Assembly: GCA_018110825.1 (NCBI GenBank)
Contig: JAGBCL010000105.1
Coordinates: 62,001-126,000 of the forward strand
Origin: Oscillospiraceae bacterium
GTDB lineage: Bacteria; Bacillota; Clostridia; Oscillospirales; Ruminococcaceae
Length of the DNA stretch: 64,000 nucleotides
Direction: 5' to 3'
Part shown: positions 8,306-18,176 of the stretch, in pieces
Layout: each line of letters starts with the position of its first letter
Position numbering within the stretch: position 1 is the stretch's first letter
Position numbers and translations under genes: made by a program
Notes under the pieces: model-generated
What the model saw: only the letters and a program-made list of their open reading frames with translations
Told to the model about the DNA's origin: nothing
Database searches by the model: none

Positions 8306-9031
8306 ATGGACGAGCTTTTACAGCTGAAAAACTGGCTTGCTGAGTCGGAAAACATCGTATTTTTCGGCGGCGCAGGCGTTTCCACGGAAAGCGGCATACC
8401 CGACTTCAGAAGCGTTGACGGACTTTACAATCAGAAATACAAGTATCCTCCCGAAACAATTCTCAGCAGAACTTTTTACTGCAACAATCTTTCCGATTTC
8501 TATGAATTTTACCGTGACAAGCTTCTTTATCTTAACGCAAAGCCAAACAAGGCGCATCTTGCCCTTGCAAAGCTGGAGCAGATGGGCAAGCTTAAAGCGG
8601 TTGTAACACAGAATATCGACGGTCTGCATTATGCGGCGGGAAGCAAGGTTGTGTATGAGCTTCACGGCTCGGTGCACAGAAACTATTGCCTGCGCTGCGG
8701 AAAAATGCACGATGCCGAATACATAAAGAGCCTTGACGGACCTCCGCCCTGCACGGACTGCGGCGGACTTGTAAAGCCTGATGTTGTGCTTTACGAGGAG
8801 GGGCTGAACAGCGAGATTGTCAACGGTGCAATCGAGGCAATCAAGGCGGCTGATATGCTTATTATCGGCGGCACGTCCCTGTCTGTTTATCCCGCAAGCG
8901 GATATATCGATTTTTACACAGGCAAGAAGCTTGTGCTTATCAACAAGACCCCGACCGAAAAGGACGACCGTGCCGACCTGCTTATTCACGGCAGTATCGG
9001 CGAGGTGCTGGGTGTTGTGGACGAGCTTTAA
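8306..9031 (+). CDS. cobB: NAD-dependent protein deacylase, sirtuin family
   Basis: A 241-residue Sir2-family enzyme that removes acyl groups from lysine using NAD+. Visible motifs: GAGVSTESGIPDFRS (NAD binding), TQNIDGLH, the catalytic His in ELHGSVH, and four zinc cysteines as CLRC and CTDC. The ATG at 8306 is the best match to the family N-terminus; a GTG at 8291 would add five residues but lies in the arm of a hairpin. The AGGAGG site is 34 bases upstream, separated by that hairpin. nadC, an NAD synthesis gene, follows two genes later. Confidence 0.92.
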   Translation: MDELLQLKNWLAESENIVFFGGAGVSTESGIPDFRSVDGLYNQKYKYPPETILSRTFYCNNLSDFYEFYRDKLLYLNAKPNKAHLALAKLEQMGKLKAVVTQNIDGLHYAAGSKVVYELHGSVHRNYCLRCGKMHDAEYIKSLDGPPPCTDCGGLVKPDVVLYEEGLNSEIVNGAIEAIKAADMLIIGGTSLSVYPASGYIDFYTGKKLVLINKTPTEKDDRADLLIHGSIGEVLGVVDEL

Positions 9032-9049
9032 TGTGAAAAGAGTGACAAT

Positions 9050-9670
9050 ATGAAAAGATTTTTTGCAATTCTGCTTTCGGCAATGGTTTTGCCTGCAATG
9101 CTTCTGACGGGTTGTTCCGAAAAGGGTGAGGCTGCTGTTGAGGAGATTACGGCAACGGAGGCTGTCACCGAGGAAGCGATAAGAAAGTATCCGCTGAATT
9201 CGACAGCTGATATATGTCTTTCGGAGTTTTCTTTTGGTATGAGCAAACAAGAACTGGAAGCTGCGATAGACGATACACCGCTTGATATAGAATTTAAAAA
9301 CCACAGCATATATAAAAACATATCTTTGGATTTGGACGAAAGCCTGAACTCAGCCGCATTCAGATTTGGCAAAAGCGGACTTTTTGAGATTCAGCTTGAC
9401 AGCGGAACAATGTCCGAACAAGATGCTTTTGAACTGAGAGATAAGTTTATCGAACAGTTTAGCGAAATGTACGGTTTTTCGGCGTTTTCATCGGAAGACT
9501 GGGATATTTACAGTGATGGATATTGTAGTTTATCCAGAAAAACCAAAAATGACGCCTCTGTCTTTATAAGAATTAACGACAATGAAGATGCGTTTTCGGT
9601 AACGGTGATGTTTACAAGCAATGAACATCTCAGTTTCGAAAATGTTGAATTAAAATCTGTATTACAGTAA
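9050..9670 (+). CDS. Hypothetical lipoprotein
   Basis: A 206-residue protein with a lipoprotein signal peptide (basic MKRFF start, hydrophobic core, lipobox LTGC with Cys at about residue 22). A short E/A/T-rich linker precedes a soluble domain with phrases SFGMSKQELEAAID and SGLFEIQLDSG. I do not recognise the domain. It sits between the sirtuin and nadC in the same direction with short spacing, so it is probably co-transcribed. No function is assigned. Confidence 0.75.
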   Translation: MKRFFAILLSAMVLPAMLLTGCSEKGEAAVEEITATEAVTEEAIRKYPLNSTADICLSEFSFGMSKQELEAAIDDTPLDIEFKNHSIYKNISLDLDESLNSAAFRFGKSGLFEIQLDSGTMSEQDAFELRDKFIEQFSEMYGFSAFSSEDWDIYSDGYCSLSRKTKNDASVFIRINDNEDAFSVTVMFTSNEHLSFENVELKSVLQ

Positions 9671-9685
9671 ATAAGGAGAACCAAA

Positions 9686-10543
9686 ATGAACTTACCAAAC
9701 TTCTACACAGACGATATTATAAGACGTGCCCTTGAAGAGGACATCAACTATATAGACCTTGCGACTGACTACCTTCTTGACGACGAGGATATGTCAAGTG
9801 CTTCCTTTATCGCAAAGGCGGAGGGCGTCCTCTGCGGAATTGACATCGCTCTGCGTGTTTTCACACTTATCGACAGCGATGTTAAAACCGAAATCAAAAT
9901 CAAGGACGGCGGCAAGGTGAACAAGGGCGACGTTATTGCTACAGTAAGCGGCAGAACAAAGTCCATTCTCAAGGGCGAGAGAACCTCTCTCAACATTCTT
10001 CAGCATATGTCGGGAATTGCTTCCGAAACAGCTAAGTACGTTGCTTGCTGTGAGGGTACAAATTGCTCCGTTGCTGAAACAAGAAAGACACTTCCGGGAC
10101 TCCGCTCCCTTGAAAAGTACGCTGTAACGGTTGGCGGCGGCAAAAATCACCGCTTTAATCTTTCCGACGGTGCAATGCTCAAGGACAACCATATCGACGC
10201 TTACGGAAGCCTTACAAATGCAGTTGCGGCTCTTCGTGCAAAGATTGGACATATGGTGAAAATCGAGGTTGAGGTGCGCAATCAGGACGAACTGAGAGAA
10301 GCACTCAATTGTGCGGCTGACGTTATTATGCTTGACAATATGACACCTGCGCAGATGACAGACTGTGTGAAAATCGTTGACGAGGTTACGGCAGGAAAGT
10401 TCCGTCCCGTAATCGAGGCTTCGGGCAACATCACTCTTGACAATGCCGCTGAAATTGCAAAGACAGGCGTTGACCTGTTCTCTGTCGGTGCACTGACACA
10501 TTCTGTCAAGGCATTCGATATTTCACTTAGAATTATAAAGTAA
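9686..10543 (+). CDS. nadC: Nicotinate-nucleotide pyrophosphorylase (carboxylating)
   Basis: A 285-residue quinolinate phosphoribosyltransferase, which makes nicotinate mononucleotide from quinolinate and PRPP. Family motifs include GERTSLNILQHMSGIA, the ETRKTLPGLR substrate loop, GGGKNHRFNLSDGAMLKDNH and IEASGNITLDN near the end. A good ribosome site (AAGGAG) precedes the ATG. nadA and nadB are not in this window. Its place after a sirtuin gene links NAD supply and NAD consumption. Confidence 0.95.
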   Translation: MNLPNFYTDDIIRRALEEDINYIDLATDYLLDDEDMSSASFIAKAEGVLCGIDIALRVFTLIDSDVKTEIKIKDGGKVNKGDVIATVSGRTKSILKGERTSLNILQHMSGIASETAKYVACCEGTNCSVAETRKTLPGLRSLEKYAVTVGGGKNHRFNLSDGAMLKDNHIDAYGSLTNAVAALRAKIGHMVKIEVEVRNQDELREALNCAADVIMLDNMTPAQMTDCVKIVDEVTAGKFRPVIEASGNITLDNAAEIAKTGVDLFSVGALTHSVKAFDISLRIIK

Positions 10544-10578
10544 ATAAAATCCGGGGTAAATATATTGTAAAGGAAACA

Positions 10579-13509
10579 ATGAAAATGAGTAAAGTGTATT
10601 CACTGGGTATCGACGTAGGTTCAACAACAGTTAAAACAGTTATACTTGACGACAACAGCGAGATAATCCGTTCACGCTATCAGCGCCACTTCTCAAAGGT
10701 AAGAGAAACGGTTGCGGAGCAGCTGGAGGAAATCGCAAATGAATATTCAGGCTGTGAGTTCCGTTTAAGCATTACGGGTTCAGCAGGTCTTGGTCTTGCG
10801 AATGCGGCAGGTCTGCCATTCGTGCAGGAGGTTTTCGGTGCATTTATTGCCGTAAATCACAGCTACCCCGACGCTGATGTTGTAATCGAACTTGGCGGCG
10901 AGGACGCTAAAATTATCTTCCTGACAGGCGGTGTTGAACAGCGTATGAACGGTTCCTGTGCAGGCGGTACAGGTGCGTTCATCGACCAGATGGCAACACT
11001 TCTCGGTATTACAACTGACGAGATGGACAATATGGCACTGAAAGCGGAGAAGCTTTATCCGATTGCTTCACGCTGTGGTGTTTTTGCTAAATCCGACATC
11101 CAGCCTTTGCTCAATCAGGGTGCAAAGCGTGAGGATATCGCCGCTTCAATTTTCCAGGCGGTAGTTGACCAGACGGTTTCGGGTCTTGCACAGGGACGTG
11201 AAATCAAGGGCAAGGTTCTTTTCCTCGGCGGTCCTCTCTCATTCCAGAAGGGACTCCGCAAGGCTTTCGTGAACAGCCTCAAACTTTCCGATGAGAACGC
11301 AATCTTCCCTGAAAATGCGCCTTGCTTTATGGCTTTCGGCTGTGCACTCCACGCTAAGGAGTCCAGCGAGCCTATGGCAATTGACGAGGTTATCGAAAGA
11401 GTTAAGAACGCTAAGGCAAGCGATGACATCGTAACAGGCGAGCCGTTGTTCACTTCAAAGGAAGAATACAACAAGTTTGTTGAACGTCACAAGGCTTGTG
11501 ACCTAAAATATGCTGACATCAACACCTACGAAGGCGAGGCTTACCTCGGTATCGACGCAGGCTCAACAACCACAAAGCTTGTGCTTATCACACCAAAGGG
11601 CGAGCTTCTTTATCAGCACTACTGCTCCAGTATGGGCAGACCACTTGACATTATTTCCTCAAAGCTGAAGGAAATCTACAGCCTGACAGGAAACAGAATT
11701 ACCATTGCTTCCTCTGCTGTAACAGGCTACGGCGAGGATTTAATCAAGGCCGGTCTTGGCATCGACAACGGTATCGTTGAAACCGTTGCACACTACAAGG
11801 CGGCAAGCTTTTTTGAGCCTGAGGTTGATTTCATTATCGACATCGGCGGTCAGGATATCAAGTGCTTCAAAATCAAGAACAAGGCTATCGACAGCATTAT
11901 GCTCAACGAGGCTTGTTCCTCAGGCTGCGGCTCATTTATCCAGACTTTCGCACTTGCTCTCGGCTATGATATTGCAGAATTTTCTCAGCTTGGTCTTTTC
12001 GCAGAGCGTCCCGTTGACCTTGGCTCACGCTGTACGGTATTTATGAACAGCTCCGTTAAGCAGGCACAGAAGGACGGCGCTTCCGTTGAGGATATTTCCG
12101 CAGGTCTTTCCGCTTCTATCATCAAGAACGCAATCTACAAGGTAATCCGTGCTAAGTCCACGGACGAATTGGGCAAGCATATCGTTGTTCAGGGTGGTAC
12201 GTTCCTTAATGACGCCGTGCTCCGTTCCTTTGAGCAGGAACTCGGCAGAAATGTTGTACGTCCTGCAATCGCAGGTCTTATGGGTGCATTCGGCTGTGCA
12301 CTTTACGCAATGGAAAACCGCAAGGAAACTTCCAACCTCATTTCCGCAGAACAGCTTGAAAACTTTACATATTCCGCAAAGCAGATTAACTGTAACGGCT
12401 GTACCGCACACTGTGGACTTACCGTTATCACCTTTGCCGACGGACACAAGTTCATCAGCGGCAACCGCTGTGAAAAGGGCGCTGGTATCAAGGTTGAGGG
12501 CGAAAAGCTTTGCCTTTACGAATACAAATACAACCGTCTGCTCAGCGTTGTGGAAGAAAAGCCTGCACAGCCAAAGGCTAAGGTTGGTCTGCCGCTTTGC
12601 CTCGGCTTCTATGAGCAGCTCCCATTCTGGCACAGAGCACTTACAGACCTCGGCTTTGAGGTTATCACCAGCGAAGAAAGTACCCGTGACATCTACTACA
12701 AGGGTCAGCATACAATTCCGTCCGATACGGTTTGTTATCCCGCAAAGCTTGCTCACGGCCATATCCTCAGCCTGCTTGAACGCGGTGCAGATTTTATCTT
12801 CTACCCATGTGAAAGCTACAACATCGACGAGGGTCAGAGCGACAACCACTACAACTGTCCTGTTGTTGCGTACTACCCTGAGTTGCTGAAAGCAAACACA
12901 AACGAGCTTAACGACGATAACTTCCTGCATCCGTATATCGACATCAACCTTGAAAAGCACTTTGCCGAAGCAATGAGCAAGTCCCTTGCCAAGTACGGCG
13001 TAACAAAGGCACAGGCAAAGGCTGTTTGGGCGAAGTCCATGGAAGCTATGGAAAGCTACCGCAGGGACGTTGTGAAGAAGGGCGAGGAAATCATCGAAAA
13101 GGCAAGAGCAAAAAATATGCCGATTATCGTGCTTTCGGGACGTCCTTACCATATCGACCCCGAAATCAACCACGGTATCCAGAAGCTTATCACAAGTCTG
13201 GGACTTGCTGTTATCACAGAGGACAGCGTCGCTCACCTTGCTGATACACCGACACTTACCGTCCTTAACCAGTGGACATACCATTCACGTCTCTACCGTG
13301 CCGCTAAGTACGTTACAACACAGCCTGATATGCAGCTTGTACAACTTGTTTCATTCGGCTGCGGTATCGACGCAATTACAACAGACGAGGTGCGTTCAAT
13401 CCTCGAAAGCGGCGGTAAGCTCTATACACAGCTTAAAATCGACGAAATCAATAACCTCGGTGCAGCGAAAATCCGCTTAAGAAGTCTGGTAGCGGCAATG
13501 TCGAAATAA
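10579..13509 (+). CDS. 2-hydroxyacyl-CoA dehydratase activator, two ASKHA domains plus DUF2229
   Basis: A 976-residue activator-type ATPase. The first BcrA/BadF-type domain has GIDVGSTT (about 10-17) and two cysteines at 127 (CAGGTGAF) and 166 (SRCGVF) that fit the [4Fe-4S] ligands of HgdC-type activators. A second domain repeats this (GIDAGSTTTK, GGQDIKCF, CSSGCGSF). A C-terminal DUF2229-like part follows, with CNGCTAHCG near residue 610. Related clostridial proteins usually continue into an HgdB-like domain; here that part is a separate gene after a repeat, in the same reading frame. Either ATG 10579 or 10585 could be the start. Confidence 0.85.
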   Translation: MKMSKVYSLGIDVGSTTVKTVILDDNSEIIRSRYQRHFSKVRETVAEQLEEIANEYSGCEFRLSITGSAGLGLANAAGLPFVQEVFGAFIAVNHSYPDADVVIELGGEDAKIIFLTGGVEQRMNGSCAGGTGAFIDQMATLLGITTDEMDNMALKAEKLYPIASRCGVFAKSDIQPLLNQGAKREDIAASIFQAVVDQTVSGLAQGREIKGKVLFLGGPLSFQKGLRKAFVNSLKLSDENAIFPENAPCFMAFGCALHAKESSEPMAIDEVIERVKNAKASDDIVTGEPLFTSKEEYNKFVERHKACDLKYADINTYEGEAYLGIDAGSTTTKLVLITPKGELLYQHYCSSMGRPLDIISSKLKEIYSLTGNRITIASSAVTGYGEDLIKAGLGIDNGIVETVAHYKAASFFEPEVDFIIDIGGQDIKCFKIKNKAIDSIMLNEACSSGCGSFIQTFALALGYDIAEFSQLGLFAERPVDLGSRCTVFMNSSVKQAQKDGASVEDISAGLSASIIKNAIYKVIRAKSTDELGKHIVVQGGTFLNDAVLRSFEQELGRNVVRPAIAGLMGAFGCALYAMENRKETSNLISAEQLENFTYSAKQINCNGCTAHCGLTVITFADGHKFISGNRCEKGAGIKVEGEKLCLYEYKYNRLLSVVEEKPAQPKAKVGLPLCLGFYEQLPFWHRALTDLGFEVITSEESTRDIYYKGQHTIPSDTVCYPAKLAHGHILSLLERGADFIFYPCESYNIDEGQSDNHYNCPVVAYYPELLKANTNELNDDNFLHPYIDINLEKHFAEAMSKSLAKYGVTKAQAKAVWAKSMEAMESYRRDVVKKGEEIIEKARAKNMPIIVLSGRPYHIDPEINHGIQKLITSLGLAVITEDSVAHLADTPTLTVLNQWTYHSRLYRAAKYVTTQPDMQLVQLVSFGCGIDAITTDEVRSILESGGKLYTQLKIDEINNLGAAKIRLRSLVAAMSK

Positions 13510-13516
13510 CGCAAAA

Positions 13517-13866
13517 TAATGGGTTTCCAAAGGGTGTGCGCACCCTTTGGTAGGGGTCAAGGGGGCAACGCCCCATTGTCGCCGTCCGCAGACGGCGAAA
13601 CTCCCCAACCAAACGCTTGCGTTTGGTTTCTTGCGCCAACGTTTTGCGAAGCAAAACTTGGAAACAAAAGCTTGCTTTTGTTTTTCGCAGTGCCGCCTAA
13701 GAAGCGCTCCGAAAAGGTGAATTTTGCGGCGATAAGCCGCAAAAGAGGAAATCTTCTGCAAAAAATCAAAACAAGTTTTGATTTGAGGGATTTCCTAACA
13801 ATGGCGAAGCCATTGTTTACAGTGTGCGAAGCCATTGTTTACAGCGCAACGCATTGTTGCAATAAA
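13517..13866 (+). repeat. Large composite hairpin element, copy A
   Basis: About 350 bases made of consecutive perfect hairpins: CCAAAGGGTG stem (13527-13550), GGGGC/GCCCC with loop AAC (13562-13574), CGCCGTC/GACGGCG (13580-13597), AACCAAACGC stem (about 13607-13628), GTTTTGC/GCAAAAC, AACAAAAGC/GCTTTTGTT, TTTTGCGGC-GATAA-GCCGCAAAA, and GGAAATC...GATTTCC enclosing an inner stem. The first roughly 85 bases and the GAAGCGCTCCG...GGTGAATTTTG linker are shared with an inverted copy at 24061-24269. It fills the 399-base gap between the two activator genes. The same frame stays open through it, but this looks incidental. Confidence 0.8.
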
Positions 13867-13908
13867 AAGATACGACAAAACAAATCCAACCGAAAGGACC
13901 GTATCCAA

Positions 13909-15135
13909 TTGTCAAACGCAAAATTTACTCCCGAAATGAAGGAAACGCATACCATTCTCATTCCCGATATGCTTCCTATCCACTTCGGACTTATAATGGA
14001 AATCTTCCGTATCAACGGCTACAAAATGGAGCTGTTGACAACCTCCCATAGAAACGTCGTTGACGAAGGACTGAAAAATGTCCATAACGATACCTGTTAC
14101 CCTGCATTGCTGGTAATCGGTCAGTTTATGGATGCGCTGAAAAGCGGCAAGTACGACCCCGACAAGACTGCGCTGATGATTTCCCAGACGGGCGGCGGCT
14201 GTCGTGCGTCAAACTATATACACTTGCTGAGAAAGGCGCTTGACGCTGACTATCCGCAGATACCCGTGTTGTCAATCAATTTCAGCGGACTTGAAAAGGA
14301 CAGCGGCTTCAAGATTACCGCAAAGATGTTCCTGCAGATGCTCTATGCCGTGCTGTACGGCGATATGATGATGAGCCTGTACAACCAGTGCCGTGCGTAC
14401 GAGGTCAACTTCGGCGACAGCAAAAAGGTTCTCGACAAGTGGCAGGGGGTAATCGCTGACTTGTTCCGCAAGGGCGGATTTATGAAGACAAAGAAGCATT
14501 ACCGTGAAATGCTGAAAGACTTTTCAGCTATTGAACGCAAGAAGAAAAAGAAAATCCGTGTGGGCATCGTAGGTGAGATTTACGTTAAGTATTCACCTCT
14601 TGCCAACAACCACCTTGAGGATTTCCTTATCTCAGAGGGCTGTGAGCCTGTTGTTCCTGCATTTCTCGACTTCTGTATGTACTGTGCCGTGAACACGGTT
14701 AACGATGGCAAGATTTACAATTTCAGCAACAAGACAACCAAGATTTTCACTATCGCATACAAGTTGATTTACAAGCTTCAGCGTCAGATGATTGACATTT
14801 ACAAGGAGCATGGCGAGTTCGACCCGCCTCACGATTTTGAGGAGCTCCGTGCCTATGCTGACAAGTATATGCATCAGGGCGTGAAGATGGGCGAGGGCTG
14901 GCTTATCCCCGCAGAAATGGCGGCACTTGCGCACGGTGGTGTTGATAACATTATCTGCACACAGCCATTCGGTTGCCTGCCTAACCATATTGTTGCAAAG
15001 GGAATGTCCCGTGTAATCAAGGAGGCGTTTCCGAACGCAAATATCGTGGCAATTGACTACGACCCGGGTGCAACAAAGGTTAATCAGGAAAATCGTATCA
15101 AGCTTATGCTTGCCAATGCGAGAAAAGATATGTGA
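13909..15135 (+). CDS. 2-hydroxyacyl-CoA dehydratase-like protein (activator C-terminal part)
   Basis: About 408 residues similar to the HgdB/HgdA-type C-terminal part that many clostridial activators carry fused. It opens with TPEMKETHTILIPDMLPIHF and has conserved Cys motifs (NDTCYPAL, GGGCRASNY, MYCAVN, CTQPFGCLPNH) suited to an iron-sulfur site. The start is placed at TTG 13909 (site AAAGGA, 13893-13898); ATG 13936 is the alternative. Upstream in-frame codons translate the repeat and are not believed. It is in the same frame as the activator gene, the only in-frame stop being TAA at 13507. Ended by a terminator at 15138. Confidence 0.82.
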   Translation: MSNAKFTPEMKETHTILIPDMLPIHFGLIMEIFRINGYKMELLTTSHRNVVDEGLKNVHNDTCYPALLVIGQFMDALKSGKYDPDKTALMISQTGGGCRASNYIHLLRKALDADYPQIPVLSINFSGLEKDSGFKITAKMFLQMLYAVLYGDMMMSLYNQCRAYEVNFGDSKKVLDKWQGVIADLFRKGGFMKTKKHYREMLKDFSAIERKKKKKIRVGIVGEIYVKYSPLANNHLEDFLISEGCEPVVPAFLDFCMYCAVNTVNDGKIYNFSNKTTKIFTIAYKLIYKLQRQMIDIYKEHGEFDPPHDFEELRAYADKYMHQGVKMGEGWLIPAEMAALAHGGVDNIICTQPFGCLPNHIVAKGMSRVIKEAFPNANIVAIDYDPGATKVNQENRIKLMLANARKDM

Positions 15136-15137
15136 TT

Positions 15138-15163
15138 AAGAGGAGCGTTTGCTCCTCTTTTTG
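15138..15163 (+). terminator. Intrinsic terminator after the activator genes
   Basis: Stem AAGAGGAGC / GCTCCTCTT with loop GTTT, followed by a T-run. It closes the operon before the serS promoter. Confidence 0.85.
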
Positions 15164-15288
15164 TTTGGAGAATATATTATAATTTATATTAGTAATTTTG
15201 AAACATAATATTAGAAATTCAGTCCGATTTTTATGACAAATTAACAAAGAGTCGGTTCATAATTTTACCCCAAAATGACGGAATAATA

Positions 15289-15316
15289 TTGATTTTTTCC
15301 AATTTTGTGGTATAAT
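15289..15316 (+). promoter_or_regulatory. Promoter of serS
   Basis: TTGATT, 16-bp spacer, TATAAT, about 35 bases before the serS start. No T-box motifs were seen in the leader. Confidence 0.75.
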
Positions 15317-15351
15317 TAATATATCTACAATTATGCAAAGGAAGTTAAACT

Positions 15352-16641
15352 ATGCTCGATATCAGATTCGTCCGCGAAAATCCGGACGTTGTTAAAGAAA
15401 ACATCAAAAAGAAATTTCAGGATTCTAAGCTTGCTCTCGTTGATGAGGTAATCGCTCTTGATACCGAACTTCGTGCAGCTAAAACAAAGGCTGATGAGCT
15501 TCGTGCCAACAGAAACAAGGTTTCCAAGGAAATCGGCGGCCTGATGGCTCAGGGCAAGAAGGAAGAGGCTGAGGAAGCTAAGAAAAAGGTTACTGAATTC
15601 GCTGACCAGCTTGCTGCTCTTGAAGTGAAGGAAGCTGAGCTTGAAGAAAAGCTTACAAAGAACATGATGATTATTCCGAATATCATCGACGACAGCGTGC
15701 CAATCGGTAAGGACGACTCCGAAAATGTTGAACTTGAAAAGTTCGGCGAGCCTGTTGTTCCTGACTTCGAAGTTCCTTACCACACAGATATCCTCGAAAA
15801 GCTCGACGGTATCGACCTCGATGCTGCAAGAAAGGTTGCAGGCAACGGCTTCTACTACCTGATGGGCGATATCGCAAGACTCCACAGCGCAGTAATTTCC
15901 TACGCTCGTGACTTTATGATCAACAGAGGATTCACATACTGCGTTCCTCCGTTTATGATCAGAAGCAACGTTGTTACAGGCGTTATGAGCTTCGCTGAAA
16001 TGGACGCTATGATGTACAAGATTGAGGGCGAGGATTTGTACCTTATCGGTACTTCCGAGCACTCTATGATCGGTAAGTATATCGACACAATCGTGCAGGA
16101 AAAGACTCTTCCACATACCCTTACAAGCTACTCTCCTTGCTTCCGTAAGGAAAAGGGTGCTCATGGTATCGAGGAAAGAGGCGTTTACCGTATCCACCAG
16201 TTTGAAAAGCAGGAAATGATTGTTATCTGTAAGCCGGAAGAAAGCATGGACTGGTTCCATAAGCTCTGGAGAAACACTGTTGACCTGTTTGTTTCAATGG
16301 ACATTCCTGTTCGTACAATTGAATGCTGCTCAGGTGACCTTGCTGACTTGAAGGTCAAGTCTTATGACGTTGAAGCCTGGTCCCCAAGACAGAAGAAGTA
16401 TTTCGAAGTGGGCAGCTGCTCCAACCTGGGCGACGCTCAGGCAAGACGTCTTAAAATCCGCGTAAACGGTGAGGATGGCAAGAAGTATTTTGCTCACACT
16501 CTTAACAACACAGTAGTTGCTCCTCCAAGAATGCTTATCGCATTCGTAGAGAACAACCTCTGCGAAGATGGTTCCGTAAAGATTCCTGAAGTTCTCAGAC
16601 CATATATGGGCGGACTTGAAAAGATTGTTCCTAAGAAATAA
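15352..16641 (+). CDS. serS: Seryl-tRNA synthetase
   Basis: A 429-residue class II synthetase that charges tRNA-Ser. The N-terminal tRNA-binding coiled coil is visible (about residues 30-110, K/E/A-rich). The catalytic core follows with motif 2 ([12 protein letters not shown]) and motif 3 with GTAxxR-like ending ([18 protein letters not shown]). Normal length. A single clear promoter and a ribosome site AAAGGAAG precede it. The chemoreceptor gene follows 23 bases later and may be co-transcribed. Confidence 0.95.
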   Translation: MLDIRFVRENPDVVKENIKKKFQDSKLALVDEVIALDTELRAAKTKADELRANRNKVSKEIGGLMAQGKKEEAEEAKKKVTEFADQLAALEVKEAELEEKLTKNMMIIPNIIDDSVPIGKDDSENVELEKFGEPVVPDFEVPYHTDILEKLDGIDLDAARKVAGNGFYYLMGDIARLHSAVISYARDFMINRGFTYCVPPFMIRSNVVTGVMSFAEMDAMMYKIEGEDLYLIGTSEHSMIGKYIDTIVQEKTLPHTLTSYSPCFRKEKGAHGIEERGVYRIHQFEKQEMIVICKPEESMDWFHKLWRNTVDLFVSMDIPVRTIECCSGDLADLKVKSYDVEAWSPRQKKYFEVGSCSNLGDAQARRLKIRVNGEDGKKYFAHTLNNTVVAPPRMLIAFVENNLCEDGSVKIPEVLRPYMGGLEKIVPKK

Positions 16642-16664
16642 TAAAAAAATGGGGAGGTTTCCTT

Positions 16665-18122
16665 ATGAGAAATTTAAAAATCCGTGGTAAGCTTCTGGTT
16701 GTCAGCGGTATAATTTTTGTTTGTGTAATTGCAATGCTTATCGGTGTAAGAGCAGCTCTCGGTATTGTAGTGAAAAATGTTAATGCGCTTTATGAAAGTG
16801 CTGTTAAGACAGATGAGCTTACTGCGATTTATGAAAGCACACAGGGTTATATAACATCTGCATCTGTATTTATGATTGCAATGACTGCAATCCTTCTTAT
16901 TGCAGGTACAATTACAATGGTTATAGTTATCAGAATGCTCCGTAAGGGTGTTACTGAATGTATGGTTGCTGCTGAAAAGATGGCTGACGGCGACTTTATG
17001 GTTGACATCACCTATACCTCCAAGGATGAAATCGGACGTCTTGCAGAGGCTATGCGTTCACTTTCCGACCGAACAGGCAGAGTTATTTCCGACATCGATC
17101 AGGTTATGGGCAAGGTTGCTGACGGCGACCTGAATGCAAAATCCAATAACGAAATGATGTACATAGGTGCTTTCGGAAATATTCTCGCTTCCATGAAGAA
17201 CCTTATTTCCAAGCTCAACGGCACTATGACAAGCATTAACAATGCTGCTGAACAGGTTGCAGCAGGCTCAGAACAGGTTTCCGGCGGTGCTCAGGCACTT
17301 TCTCAGGGTGCAACTGAACAGGCTTCCTCTATTCAGGAACTCGCAGCTACAATCAATGTTATTGCTGATATGATTAACGTTAACGCTGACGACGCTGCTC
17401 AGGCAAGTGCCAAGACAAATGAAGCTGGTGCACAGATGCAGGAAGCCAACGCTAAGATGGAAGAACTCGTTAAGGCTATGGACGAAATCAGTACATCTTC
17501 CGATGAAACAAAGAAGATTATCAAGACAATTGAAGATATCGCATTCCAGACAAATATCCTCGCTCTCAACGCTGCTGTTGAGGCTGCAAGAGCAGGTGCT
17601 GCAGGTAAGGGCTTTGCAGTAGTTGCTGACGAAGTAAGAAACCTTGCAAGCAAGTCTGCAGAGGCTGCTAAGAATACAACTGCTATGATTGAAGGTACTG
17701 TTGTTGCTATTGAAAAGGGTAACGCTCTCGTTGATGAGGTTGCTGAAAAGATGGGCTCAGTTGCAGCAGCAGCTGGTGCAGTTGCAGTTATCAACAACAA
17801 AATTTCCGACGCTTCCAAGGAAGCAGCAGATTCTATCGTTCAGGTTACAGTTGGTGTAGACCAGATTTCCGAAGTTGTTCAGACAAACTCTGCAACTGCA
17901 GAAGAAAGCGCAGCAGCTTCCGAAGAACTTTCCGGTCAGTCCCAGCTTCTTCGTGACCTTGTTTCTGAATTCCAGCTTGTTGATGAGGACGCAAGCGACG
18001 ATGACGATGATTACAACTATGGCGGCGGATTCAGTAGCTTTGATGATGCTCCTGTTGTTGCGGACGACGATAACGAATTCGGCGGAAGTTTTGACGATGC
18101 ATTTTTCGGTGAACAGATATAA
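16665..18122 (+). CDS. Methyl-accepting chemotaxis protein
   Basis: A 485-residue receptor. Two transmembrane helices (about 8-30 and 64-90) flank a very short external segment (about 35 residues), too small for a usual ligand-binding domain. A HAMP region follows ([20 protein letters not shown]), then the long signalling coiled coil with the conserved hairpin tip ([20 protein letters not shown]). An acidic, glycine- and phenylalanine-rich tail closes the protein ([15 protein letters not shown] onward). The tiny sensor part suggests it senses membrane state or a partner protein. It follows serS with an AGG-rich ribosome site (GGGGAGG). Confidence 0.92.
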   Translation: MRNLKIRGKLLVVSGIIFVCVIAMLIGVRAALGIVVKNVNALYESAVKTDELTAIYESTQGYITSASVFMIAMTAILLIAGTITMVIVIRMLRKGVTECMVAAEKMADGDFMVDITYTSKDEIGRLAEAMRSLSDRTGRVISDIDQVMGKVADGDLNAKSNNEMMYIGAFGNILASMKNLISKLNGTMTSINNAAEQVAAGSEQVSGGAQALSQGATEQASSIQELAATINVIADMINVNADDAAQASAKTNEAGAQMQEANAKMEELVKAMDEISTSSDETKKIIKTIEDIAFQTNILALNAAVEAARAGAAGKGFAVVADEVRNLASKSAEAAKNTTAMIEGTVVAIEKGNALVDEVAEKMGSVAAAAGAVAVINNKISDASKEAADSIVQVTVGVDQISEVVQTNSATAEESAAASEELSGQSQLLRDLVSEFQLVDEDASDDDDDYNYGGGFSSFDDAPVVADDDNEFGGSFDDAFFGEQI

Positions 18123-18136
18123 GCTCAGTAAAAAAA

Positions 18137-18164
18137 GCACTCCGATTTTTCGGAGTGCTTTTTT
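18137..18164. terminator. Bidirectional terminator between chemoreceptor and HEPN genes
   Basis: Stem GCACTCCGA / TCGGAGTGC with loop TTTT, T-run after it and A-run before it; it serves the + strand receptor and the - strand HEPN gene. Confidence 0.9.
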
Positions 18165-18176
18165 GTTGGATAAAAA

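Noticed and set aside
13519-13908. N-terminal extension of the HgdB-like protein through the composite repeat
   Set aside because: The translated residues follow the repeat, are not similar to the family, and a proper ribosome site lies at 13893 before TTG 13909.
10579-15135. Activator pair as a complete 2-hydroxyglutaryl-CoA dehydratase pathway
   Set aside because: No separate dehydratase subunits, CoA-transferase or electron-transfer genes are nearby, so the pathway cannot be named.
15164-15351. T-box riboswitch before serS
   Set aside because: No conserved T-box (GGTGGNACCGCG-like) string or specifier loop. The metG leader was checked for the same and also lacks it.
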